DNA of 38,904 bases from CAZRGZ01 sp964599775 (GTDB lineage Bacteria > Patescibacteriota > Saccharimonadia > Saccharimonadales > Saccharimonadaceae), in contig CAZRGZ010000008.1 of the NCBI GenBank assembly GCA_964599775.1, positions 1 to 38,904 of the forward strand, in the 5' to 3' direction. The notes under the pieces are model-generated. The model was not told the origin of the DNA and did not search any database. It saw only the letters and a list, made by a program, of their open reading frames with translations. Shown here in pieces: positions 30,366 to 36,784 of the stretch. The position numbers and the translations under genes were made by a program. The first letter of the stretch is position 1; every line of letters starts with the position of its first letter.

Positions 30366-31364
30366 ATGACAGAGAGAACGATAGACTACGAGCCGCTCAC
30401 GCAGCGTGTTTCCCTGAAAGACGTGTGGCAATATGTGCGCCAACAAAAAACCGCAAGACCGAAGCGTCCTTGGGTGAAAGTTCTCTATCGAAGCGTTGCC
30501 GTTATTATTCTTGTCCCAATTATCGTTGGTATATTGCGGAGTAGTTCTACGGCAGAGCTAGGGATATGGCTGCTGATTATTATTGCGGGGGTATGTCTAC
30601 ATCAACTTTATAAATATACGGTCAATACTCGTCATGTAAAGTTGTCGCGCTTTGCCGCTGCGAATGACCTTAGCTACACCATGCTTCTGGCCGGTGCACC
30701 ACACGACGGGTTGATTTTTAACACTGGCTACGCCCGTTTTGCAAGTGAGATAGTGGCCGACTACCACGAAACACATGGCTTCGAGATAGCAAATTACCGC
30801 TACGACACCGGGAGCGGGCGGAGTCGTAGAACGCATAATTATCATTACATTATGCTGAAGCTTCCACGCCGTTTACCGCATATGGTGTTAGATGCGAAAA
30901 AGGGTAACTTTCTTGGCATGTCTAATTTGCCAGTTTCGTTTAAAAAGGCGCAAAAACTCCAGCTAGAGGGGGATTTTGACAAATATTTCACGCTTTATTG
31001 CCCGAAAGAATATGAACGTGATGCATTGTATGTCTTTACGCCAGATATTATGGCGATGATGATTGACCTTGGTGCAAAATACGATGTTGAAATTATCGAC
31101 GACAAGCTTTTTCTATACGGCAATGGTCGCATCCGCCGCTTTAATAAAAATCTGTATAAAAACATATTTCATATTTTGAAAATATTTGGCAAAAAAATGC
31201 ATGCTCGGGTTGATTATTATGCCGATGAAAAAGTGGGCGACCGCAGCATCGACGCTATTGATGTATCAGGGTACCGTTTAGAACAAAGCAATGTTGGTAA
31301 AATAGTCGCAATAGTATTCACCATACTATTTATAGGGTTTATGCTATGGCTGATGTTCGGGTGA
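30366..31364 (+). CDS. Membrane protein, DUF3137-like
   Basis: A 332-residue protein with two N-terminal helices (about residues 40-82: VAVIILVPIIVGILRSSSTA, then LGIWLLIIIAGVCLHQLY), a soluble middle domain, and a C-terminal helix (IVAIVFTILFIGFMLWLMF). The soluble part contains YRYDTGSGRSRRTHNYHYIM, MVLDAKKGNFLG and LEGDFDKYFTLYCPKEYERD ALYVFTPDIMAMM. This layout, with two helices and a domain comparing surface values, resembles DUF3137-type proteins common in CPR genomes. It starts 5 nt after DUF427 and overlaps the next gene by 19 nt. Function unknown. Confidence 0.65.
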   Translation: MTERTIDYEPLTQRVSLKDVWQYVRQQKTARPKRPWVKVLYRSVAVIILVPIIVGILRSSSTAELGIWLLIIIAGVCLHQLYKYTVNTRHVKLSRFAAANDLSYTMLLAGAPHDGLIFNTGYARFASEIVADYHETHGFEIANYRYDTGSGRSRRTHNYHYIMLKLPRRLPHMVLDAKKGNFLGMSNLPVSFKKAQKLQLEGDFDKYFTLYCPKEYERDALYVFTPDIMAMMIDLGAKYDVEIIDDKLFLYGNGRIRRFNKNLYKNIFHILKIFGKKMHARVDYYADEKVGDRSIDAIDVSGYRLEQSNVGKIVAIVFTILFIGFMLWLMFG

Positions 31365-31801
31365 AAGAGCTTATAAAAAAATATTTAACCGAGGGTAAGG
31401 TCATGCAACTTGCCACTGTCAGCAATGGCAAGCCCTGGGTATGCACGGTGTATTATGTATTTTATAGTGGAAATTTGTACTGGCTTAGCTGGCCGGAGCG
31501 TCGGCACAGCCGCGAGCTTGCGCATAATTCGCAAGTGGCGGCGACAGTGGCGGTAAAACTCGACGTACCAGTCATTGGGGTGCAGGTTGAAGGACTTGCT
31601 GTGGAGGTGAAGAATGAAGATGAAATAAAGACAGTCATGGCACTATACACGGAAAAATACAATGCTGGCCATTCATTTTATGATGCCTTCACGCAAGGGA
31701 AAAATCACCATTATATGTATAAATTAACCCCTGAGAAAGTGCAGTTATTTGACGAGTTGCACTTTCCGAAAAATGATATTAAGCAGGTTGAGCAGCTTTA
31801 G
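31346..31801 (+). CDS. PNPOx-like split-barrel flavin/F420-type protein
   Basis: A 151-residue protein of the pyridoxamine 5'-phosphate oxidase-like split-barrel fold. It opens VKELIKKYLTEGKVMQLATV, then SNGKPWVCTVYYVFYSGNLY and WLSWPERRHSRELAHNSQVA. Members bind FMN, F420 or haem and reduce varied substrates. True PdxH features cannot be claimed. It overlaps the preceding membrane protein and is followed by the palindrome TTTAGCGTACGCTAAA (31804-31819) and a flavodoxin-like fragment, suggesting a small redox cluster. Confidence 0.8.
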   Translation: MADVRVKELIKKYLTEGKVMQLATVSNGKPWVCTVYYVFYSGNLYWLSWPERRHSRELAHNSQVAATVAVKLDVPVIGVQVEGLAVEVKNEDEIKTVMALYTEKYNAGHSFYDAFTQGKNHHYMYKLTPEKVQLFDELHFPKNDIKQVEQL

Positions 31802-31833
31802 TTTTTAGCGTACGCTAAAGCATAAGGGGGCGC

Positions 31834-32145
31834 ATGCAAGACTATTCAGACCTTTCGGCATTATTTTTTAATGGCACATTAAAACGCTCACCCAGTAAGA
31901 GCAATACCGACGCGTTGATTGAAGCCTGTGGTCGATTGATGGAAAAACAAGGCGTAAAAACAGAGGTGATCTGTACGATTGACCATGATATCGCCACGGG
32001 CGTACAGCCCGACATGCGTGAGCATGGCTGGGAGACCGATGAATGGCCGCATATTTTTGAAGAGAAATCAGAACGTATTCTGACTCGCTCAGGTGCACGC
32101 ATCAAACGCAGTTTTGTTTGGGAGAGCTATAACTACTTTACGTGA
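31834..32145 (+). pseudogene. Truncated flavodoxin-like NAD(P)H oxidoreductase
   Basis: The first 80 residues match the N-terminus of flavodoxin-like FMN oxidoreductases: ALFFNGTLKRSPSKSNTDAL is the phosphate-binding loop, followed by GVQPDMREHGWETDEWPHIF. Full-length relatives continue for another 100 or more residues (the DILV-x-GTPIW flavin-binding region). Here the sequence switches to TRSGARIKRSFVWESYNYFT and stops at residue 103. AAGGGGG precedes the ATG. Most likely the gene lost its 3' part by deletion and is no longer a functional reductase, though the short ORF may still be translated. Confidence 0.65.
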
Positions 32146-32228
32146 ACTCACTTTCTTCGTAAACTAGTATAGAAAGCAAGGAGCTGCCAGTTTCACTGGT
32201 GAGTTTTCTTTTATAAACAGGAATAAAT

Positions 32229-33185
32229 ATGGACGAAGAACAGAAACAACAGATAGTGACTGATATTTTTGCGTGGGCAAATAATGTGGAAATGGTGAAG
32301 GACGACCTTAGCATTGAAATGTATTTGTTTAACAAAAAATATACTGTGTATAACATGAACTTTAGTAGCGAGCTGAACCGCAGTATTCGCCAGTTGTTTT
32401 TGTACGATCTATTGAAATATATAGAGGAGGGGCCGGATCAGGGCATGAAGGTGCGGACATTTGAAGAAGCCGAGACGGAAGACTTAGTTATTCAGCGCAC
32501 TCGTATTGAAAATGTTGAAAAAGCAGCTTATGTGATTCACCAGCTGACAAAGTTAGAAGAAGACATTATCCCTTTCAACCATGAAGACCACGACTTCAAG
32601 CGCATAAAAGGGATCATGGTAAAATGCGGTCATACCCAGCTGCCCGAGCCATTTTACATCGTGAAACAAATTCCACAAGGGCAGGTACTCAAAAAAACTT
32701 CTACCTGGACAGTGGAAGGTGACAGTTTCCGCCCCATGCTGGCAGATGTAACGGTGAAGATCCCGCCAGAAAACCAAGTAATGATAACTGGCGACGATAT
32801 TTTTGTGTTCAATCAGCGGAAGTTTGAAACTTTGTTTGGCTATAGCGTGAAAGATGAAATGGTGGCGAAAGAAAAGGTGGCGCAAATTGAAGCCAACTAC
32901 AAACTAAGCTTTCCAGAAGATGTGACCATTCACGATTTAGTAAAAGAGAAAAAACGAGTAGTGAAAAAGCTGCAGGACATGGAAATTGGGGGTATCACGC
33001 AAGAACAACTGCTGGACCATGCCGAGGAAATGGGAGTCGAGCTGATGACCGACGATGCTGGGGCGATTATTATTATGGATGGCAAAGATTTGGATACCTT
33101 TGTGGGAATTTTGAATGATGATTATGTTGAATCGAACTTAACCGGTAAGAAGTATGAGATGAGGAGTAAACGACTGTTAGAGTAG
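32229..33185 (+). CDS. DUF4868 (KwaB-like) protein
   Basis: A 318-residue protein. Its C-terminal half has the DUF4868 layout. TSTWTVEGDSFRPMLADVTV is followed by VMITGDDIFVFNQRKFETLF, a charged helical segment, and the characteristic end FVGILNDDYVESNLTGKKYE with RSKRLLE. DUF4868 is the domain of KwaB, the cytoplasmic partner of membrane protein KwaA in the Kiwa anti-phage system. No KwaA-like four-helix gene is adjacent, so this is a solitary homologue, and a defence role is possible rather than shown. No strong ribosome site is visible (CAGGAATAAAT). The 83-bp gap before it holds a CCAGT-TTC-ACTGG hairpin. Confidence 0.65.
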   Translation: MDEEQKQQIVTDIFAWANNVEMVKDDLSIEMYLFNKKYTVYNMNFSSELNRSIRQLFLYDLLKYIEEGPDQGMKVRTFEEAETEDLVIQRTRIENVEKAAYVIHQLTKLEEDIIPFNHEDHDFKRIKGIMVKCGHTQLPEPFYIVKQIPQGQVLKKTSTWTVEGDSFRPMLADVTVKIPPENQVMITGDDIFVFNQRKFETLFGYSVKDEMVAKEKVAQIEANYKLSFPEDVTIHDLVKEKKRVVKKLQDMEIGGITQEQLLDHAEEMGVELMTDDAGAIIIMDGKDLDTFVGILNDDYVESNLTGKKYEMRSKRLLE

Positions 33186-33238
33186 CTTTCAAAGGCAAGT
33201 TTGTTGTATGGTACAATCTACAATAAAGGAAGTGAAAC

Positions 33239-33896
33239 ATGGCTGAAAGATATTCAGAAGAAAAAGAAGTTGTAGAAGAAGCTGAAAAATTAACAAAGCT
33301 GGGACCAGCTTTTGAAAAGCTGAAGGATTTCGCTGAACATGGACAGCAGCTAAGCACTTTTCAAAGATTGTACCGTGGTGAGCATATCGCTGTGAATGGT
33401 TTGACACCATATCCATATCAGGACCAGAAGCTGTCATCGCGCTTACCGCTACTATCAATGACCCATATAGTCTGGAGGGTGAGAATAACTTCCTAAGGTT
33501 TGCAATTGGTCCAACTGAGGATGGTGAGTTGGAGTCGAGGGTAAGCCTTGTCTCACCAGACAGAGATGAGCCTTACCTTTAGGCGCACCGAGTTTAGAGC
33601 ATCTAGAGGCATTGGCATCGGCGATAGAGGCTGAGTCAACTAATTTGGAAGGCAATACAGGAAGTGGAGCAGATCTTATTCCTATCACGTCACCGCCTTT
33701 AGAAACTTTTGATGTCGAAAAGCCCGTAGGCGAAGAGCGTGATACCTCCTTGAGCTCTCAAACGTTTATGAGGAGAGTTGGTGGTAAGGCCGTATCTACT
33801 GTGGGTGTCGCTAAAAGCTTTGGTAAAGAAACGCGCGATGCAGTGAGAATGTGGGGATCAAAGCTTCGCCAACGCTTGCCCAACATCTTTCACTAA
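33239..33896 (+). pseudogene. Twice-frameshifted gene for a roughly 215-residue protein
   Basis: AAGGAAGTG precedes ATG 33239. The first frame reads MAERYSEEKEVVEEAEKLTK and so on to about RGEHIAVNG (33395). The protein-like sequence then continues in a second frame (WFDTISISGPEAVIALTATI ... SPDRDEPY, to about 33575) and in a third (LPLGAPSLEHLEALASAIEA ... LRQRLPNIFH, stop 33896). Both shifts are in the same direction, each explained by loss of one base or gain of two. The joined product would be acidic at the N-terminus and basic at the C-terminus. No family is recognised. Its end overlaps the convergent PLP-enzyme gene by 39 nt. Sequencing indels would give the same picture. Confidence 0.6.
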
Positions 33897-34991
33897 ATCT
33901 TCGGTGTTTTCAATGCCAACAGAAAGCCGCAAAAGCCCATCGCTGAGACCGATCTTCTTGCGCTCGGCTTTTGGAATCGAGGCATGCGTCATGCTGGCGG
34001 GATGGTCGATGAGCGATTCTACGCCGCCCAAACTTTCAGCAAGCGGGAAGTAGCGCAGCGCATCGGTGAATTTCCGCGCGTCGTATTTCTCGGCCAGCTC
34101 TATAGAAATAATAGCACCGCCGTGAGATTGTTGTTTTTTGACGATCTCTCCCTGCGTACCAGTGAAAAGAGCGGGGTAGTGTACTCTCTCAACTTTAGGG
34201 CTGGCGCTCAGAACCTCCACTAGCGCTTCGGCATTTGCGGCATGTTGTTTCATACGGAGTTCGAGTGTCCTTACACCGCGAAGCGTCAGCCATGAATCGA
34301 ATGGCGAAAGCATCGACCCCATAGCGTTTTGCAGGAATTTCAATTGATCATAGAGTTCTTGACTATTCGTGCTGAGTGAGCCGCCAATACTATCGCTGTG
34401 GCCATTTATATATTTAGTTGTAGAATATACTACTATATCGGCGCCGAGTGCTAAAGGCTGCTGTAGAACGGGGGTAGCAAAGGTATTATCGACGACCAGT
34501 AGCGCCTGATGCGCATGCGCGAGCTCGGCAATTTTAGCAATGTCGGCTACTTTTAATAGGGGGTTAGTGGGTGTTTCAAGCCATACGATGCGCACATTTG
34601 AGTGGGTCTGCAGCATGGTTTGCACCGCTGTGAGATCAGTAAAATCAACCGTATGACTCCGTTTGCCATCCAGTACCTTGGTCAGGTAGCGGTAGGTGCC
34701 GCCATAGGCATCGCTGGAAAATAGAATAGACTGGTCGCCCTGCAAAAGAGCGCTCACTGCTGCAAGCACAGCCGACCCAGAACTAAATGCCAATGCAAAG
34801 CGAGCGTCTTCGAGAGCCGCCAGCGTCTGTTCTAGCACTTGGCGTGTGGGATTACCCGAGCGTGAGTATTCGTAGCCACCCTCATTACCGAAGGTGAAAG
34901 TAGTGCTCAAGTGAAGCGGGGGAATGACCGCGCCGTGTTCGTTATTAGGCGTGTAGCCGGCATGTGTTGCCTTGGTGGTGATTCCGTTCAT
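33858..34991 (-). CDS. Cystathionine gamma-lyase/synthase family PLP enzyme
   Basis: A 377-residue Cys/Met-metabolism PLP enzyme starting at ATG 34991 behind AAGGAG. Family marks are HLSTTFTFGNEGGYEYSRSG followed by NPTR, ALAFSSGSAVLAAVSALLQG, WLETPTNPLLKVADI, the PLP-lysine block VVYSTTKYINGHSDSIGGSL, and C-terminal SLGGVESLIDHPASMTHASI. Sequence alone does not separate cystathionine gamma-synthase (toward methionine) from gamma-lyase (toward cysteine). The upstream leader with adjacent Cys codons favours a cysteine-making gamma-lyase. The gene is preceded by a terminator and antiterminator arrangement at 35014-35106. Confidence 0.9.
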   Translation of the reverse strand: MNGITTKATHAGYTPNNEHGAVIPPLHLSTTFTFGNEGGYEYSRSGNPTRQVLEQTLAALEDARFALAFSSGSAVLAAVSALLQGDQSILFSSDAYGGTYRYLTKVLDGKRSHTVDFTDLTAVQTMLQTHSNVRIVWLETPTNPLLKVADIAKIAELAHAHQALLVVDNTFATPVLQQPLALGADIVVYSTTKYINGHSDSIGGSLSTNSQELYDQLKFLQNAMGSMLSPFDSWLTLRGVRTLELRMKQHAANAEALVEVLSASPKVERVHYPALFTGTQGEIVKKQQSHGGAIISIELAEKYDARKFTDALRYFPLAESLGGVESLIDHPASMTHASIPKAERKKIGLSDGLLRLSVGIENTEDLVKDVGQALAKL

Positions 34992-35013
34992 GAAAAAACT
35001 CCTTATAAAATGC

Positions 35014-35038
35014 AAAAAGCCCCAAGATGAGGGCTTTG
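35014..35038 (-). terminator. Attenuator terminator before the PLP-enzyme gene
   Basis: On the minus strand AAAGCCC (35037-35031) pairs with GGGCTTT (35022-35016), ending in a TTTTT run at 35018-35014, 23 nt before the start codon. Its 5' arm and loop contain CCTCATC (35032-35026), the partner for the antiterminator. Confidence 0.8.
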
Positions 35039-35084
35039 AAACATATGATTGTTGATATCTACTATTTTATGGCAATGACAAAAC

Positions 35085-35106
35085 GCCTCATCGGTAAGAG
35101 TGAGGC
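35085..35106 (-). promoter_or_regulatory. Pause/antiterminator hairpin of the Cys attenuator
   Basis: On the minus strand GCCTCA (35106-35101) pairs with TGAGGC (35090-35085). The second arm, extended as GATGAGG (35092-35086), is also exactly complementary to CCTCATC (35032-35026) in the terminator. The two pairings exclude each other, giving pause, antiterminator and terminator segments in trp-like order. Confidence 0.7.
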
Positions 35107-35141
35107 TGACAACAAATAGTTGTTTTGTGTAAATTTACCAT
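35088..35141 (-). CDS. Leader peptide with Cys-Cys codons (17 aa)
   Basis: The minus-strand ORF encodes MVNLHKTTICCQPHSYR. ATG 35141 is 8 nt after a TACATT -10 box (35155-35150), itself 18 bp from TTGCCC. The TGT-TGT pair lies immediately before the first attenuator segment, and the TGA stop lies in the second. A ribosome stalled on the Cys codons would cover segment 1 and leave segment 2 free to form the antiterminator. This matches textbook amino-acid attenuation, with cysteine as the sensed amino acid. Leaderless Cys leader peptides are known in mycobacteria; I know of none described for CPR. Confidence 0.7.
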   Translation of the reverse strand: MVNLHKTTICCQPHSYR

Positions 35142-35149
35142 TGTTTTTT

Positions 35150-35155
35150 AATGTA
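35150..35155 (-). promoter_or_regulatory. -10 box of the Cys leader
   Basis: TACATT on the minus strand, with TTGCCC 18 bp upstream. Spacing to the leader ATG implies a leaderless start. Confidence 0.55.
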
Positions 35156-35207
35156 GCATGTTTGTGGGTAAAAGGGCAAGTTTTCATAAAGACTGCTTCC
35201 ATGTTCA

Positions 35208-35330
35208 CTTACTCTCTCCATTCACCGAACAGACCGTTACGCGCCAGGTACACTCTCGGGGCATTCACCGCCGGGAGTTACTTGGGCTGCTCTTCGCTTT
35301 TAGTCTGTTCTTGTGAATGGAGAGAGTAAG
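35208..35330 (+). repeat. Dispersed structured element, copy 2
   Basis: An 18-bp perfect outer stem (35208-35225 with 35313-35330), a 3x3-type internal loop, then ACAGAC/GTCTGT. The invariant strands are at 35235-35248 and 35281-35302, identical to copy 1. The apical segment 35249-35280 is unrelated in sequence and has its own CTC.CGG/CCG.GAG stem. It lies in the 336-bp gap between pheA and the Cys leader, 21 nt beyond the pheA stop. Confidence 0.85.
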
Positions 35331-35351
35331 CTCATCAGTGCTGATCTTATG

Positions 35352-36179
35352 CTATGTCGTATGCGCCCGCACCGCCTTCACGTACTCACCGAGTACCGTC
35401 ACCGTTGCACCTTGGCGTTCCAGTGCAGCAACGGCATGGGTAAGTGTCTCACCAGCAGCTTCGATATCCACAAAAAACTCATATCGCCAAGGAGTGTGTG
35501 TAATTGGCCGGGAGTGTAGGCTAGAGAGGTTGATGGAATAGGTTTCGAACACGCCAAGCGCTTTATGGAGTGCGCCAGGTGTGTGGTCGGTGTCTATTAC
35601 CAAGGTGCTTTTGTTGGCATTAGGCAGCGGCCCGCCGGTAGGGTCAATAGTGACAAAGCGGGTAAAATTTTGTGGGTCGTTTTCAATATTGTGGCGCAGT
35701 ACTTGCAAGCCGTACTTTTCGGCAGCGGCGGTGCTGGCGACTGCAGCGTAATGTGGATTACGCGATTCTTTGACGAACTTTACCGCAGCAGCGGTATCAT
35801 GGTAGTCAACTGCTTTTGCACGGGGTAAGTTCTTGCGCAAAAACTTACTTACCTGTACCAGAGCTGGTGGCTGGGAGTACACATGGGTAATATCTTCGAG
35901 CCGTACGCCGGGTAAGCTAATCAGCTGCTGGTGAATATGAAAATAAAGTTCGCCCACAATGGCGAAACGGTGGCGACGCAGCAGGTCAAAGGTATCGTTT
36001 ATAGCGCCGTAAATAGAGTTTTCTATGGCCACTATGCCCTTATCGGCTTCCTTTTTAGTCAGTGTATCAAATACTTCGGCAAAACTTTCGCAGTAAACCA
36101 GCTCAATATCTTGCCCAAACCATTCATGCGCTGCGGCCTCATGGAAGGAGCCTCTCGTACCTTGAATTGCTATTTTCAT
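35352..36179 (-). CDS. pheA: Prephenate dehydratase
   Basis: A 275-residue stand-alone prephenate dehydratase that converts prephenate to phenylpyruvate in phenylalanine synthesis. The catalytic domain starts KIAIQGTRGSFHEAAAHEWF, has IVAIENSIYGAINDTFDLLR and the diagnostic NFTRFVTI. The C-terminal ACT domain (TLVIDTDHTPGALHKALGVF ... SLHSRPITHTPWRYEFFVDI) would bind phenylalanine for feedback. No chorismate mutase domain is fused. TAAAAT on minus (36192-36187) lies 7 nt from the ATG, so the mRNA is probably leaderless. No Phe-rich leader is present, unlike the neighbouring PLP gene. Confidence 0.95.
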   Translation of the reverse strand: MKIAIQGTRGSFHEAAAHEWFGQDIELVYCESFAEVFDTLTKKEADKGIVAIENSIYGAINDTFDLLRRHRFAIVGELYFHIHQQLISLPGVRLEDITHVYSQPPALVQVSKFLRKNLPRAKAVDYHDTAAAVKFVKESRNPHYAAVASTAAAEKYGLQVLRHNIENDPQNFTRFVTIDPTGGPLPNANKSTLVIDTDHTPGALHKALGVFETYSINLSSLHSRPITHTPWRYEFFVDIEAAGETLTHAVAALERQGATVTVLGEYVKAVRAHTT

Positions 36180-36216
36180 TCTCTATATTTTACCGCACTA
36201 CATTCAGACTGGAAAG

Positions 36217-36244
36217 TTGATTTATTTTGTACTTATGCTATAAT
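36217..36244 (+). promoter_or_regulatory. Promoter of the GC-rich membrane-protein gene
   Basis: TTGATT (36217-36222), 16-bp spacer, and extended -10 TGCTATAAT (36236-36244). It gives a roughly 45-nt 5' leader with a ribosome site GGAG at 36284-36287. It is back to back with the pheA promoter. Confidence 0.65.
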
Positions 36245-36296
36245 ATATATTTGCCCCGGTAGTCTGTGGTGGGGCTTACCATTGGAGTTGTTTTCA

Positions 36297-36641
36297 TTGT
36301 TGAGCAAGATTATCACGTGGCTGTTTGCTGTGATGCTGTCTCTCGTGGTGGGCATGTGGTTGTGGGCTCTCATGCCCACCCCATTGGGGCGCATCGTTCT
36401 GACGTTGGTGAGCCTGTTGCTCGCCTACACCGCCCTGAAGTGGGCGGCAAGTACCCTGTGGGTGCGCTGGCAGGTGGCTGTGGCCATGGAGGCGCACGAG
36501 GACGAGGAGTTCCTCGGCCGCCTCAGGTGGATCAACGCCAGTCAGGACGACCCGGCGCTCGGTGGACGCCTGAAGCACTGGGCGTACCGGGAGATCGCCG
36601 CGCGTGCCGTTCTGGCAATGCGACAGGTTGACGAGCTCTAG
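36297..36641 (+). CDS. GC-rich two-helix membrane protein (114 aa)
   Basis: TTG 36297 is chosen because it is 9 nt after GGAG; TTG 36300 is equally possible. The product has two membrane helices (WLFAVMLSLVVGMWLWAL and IVLTLVSLLLAYTALKWA) and a soluble C-terminal part rich in Trp, Arg and acidic residues (VAMEAHEDEEFLGRLRWINA). It has its own promoter, and a hairpin plus terminator follow. Third positions are strikingly G/C-rich compared with neighbours, suggesting transfer or unusual selection. No family is recognised. Confidence 0.55.
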   Translation: MLSKIITWLFAVMLSLVVGMWLWALMPTPLGRIVLTLVSLLLAYTALKWAASTLWVRWQVAVAMEAHEDEEFLGRLRWINASQDDPALGGRLKHWAYREIAARAVLAMRQVDEL

Positions 36642-36655
36642 CTCGCCAACCAAAA

Positions 36656-36708
36656 GGGAGAGAGGGAGGATATGGAACCTCACGGGCGACCTGCCTCACC
36701 TCTCTCCC
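36656..36708 (+). repeat. Stem-loop after the GC-rich gene
   Basis: Perfect 10-bp arms GGGAGAGAGG (36656-36665) and CCTCTCTCCC (36699-36708) enclose a 33-nt region with further GGAGG/CCTC pairing options. It lies between the stop codon and the terminator, probably a 3' untranslated structure. Confidence 0.55.
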
Positions 36709-36730
36709 CGAAAACTGTTTTAGTTATAGC

Positions 36731-36751
36731 TCGCCTAAAAGGCGATTTTTT
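36731..36751 (+). terminator. Intrinsic terminator before the helicase gene
   Basis: TCGCCT (36731-36736) pairs with AGGCGA (36740-36745) around an AAA loop, followed by six T. It ends the GC-rich gene transcript 34 nt before the helicase ATG. Confidence 0.85.
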
Positions 36752-36784
36752 ATTTTACCCAAGCTCATATATACTAGGTTTGCA

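Noticed and set aside
29261..33185. A multi-gene phage-defence island around the KwaB-like gene
   Set aside because: Neighbours are housekeeping-like (TrmH, DUF427, PNPOx-like) or broken. No nuclease, effector or KwaA partner is visible.
36266..36631. Plus-strand 121-residue ORF in another frame of the GC-rich gene
   Set aside because: It is a shadow created by high GC content. The 36297 frame has the ribosome site, hydrophobic helices and sensible composition.
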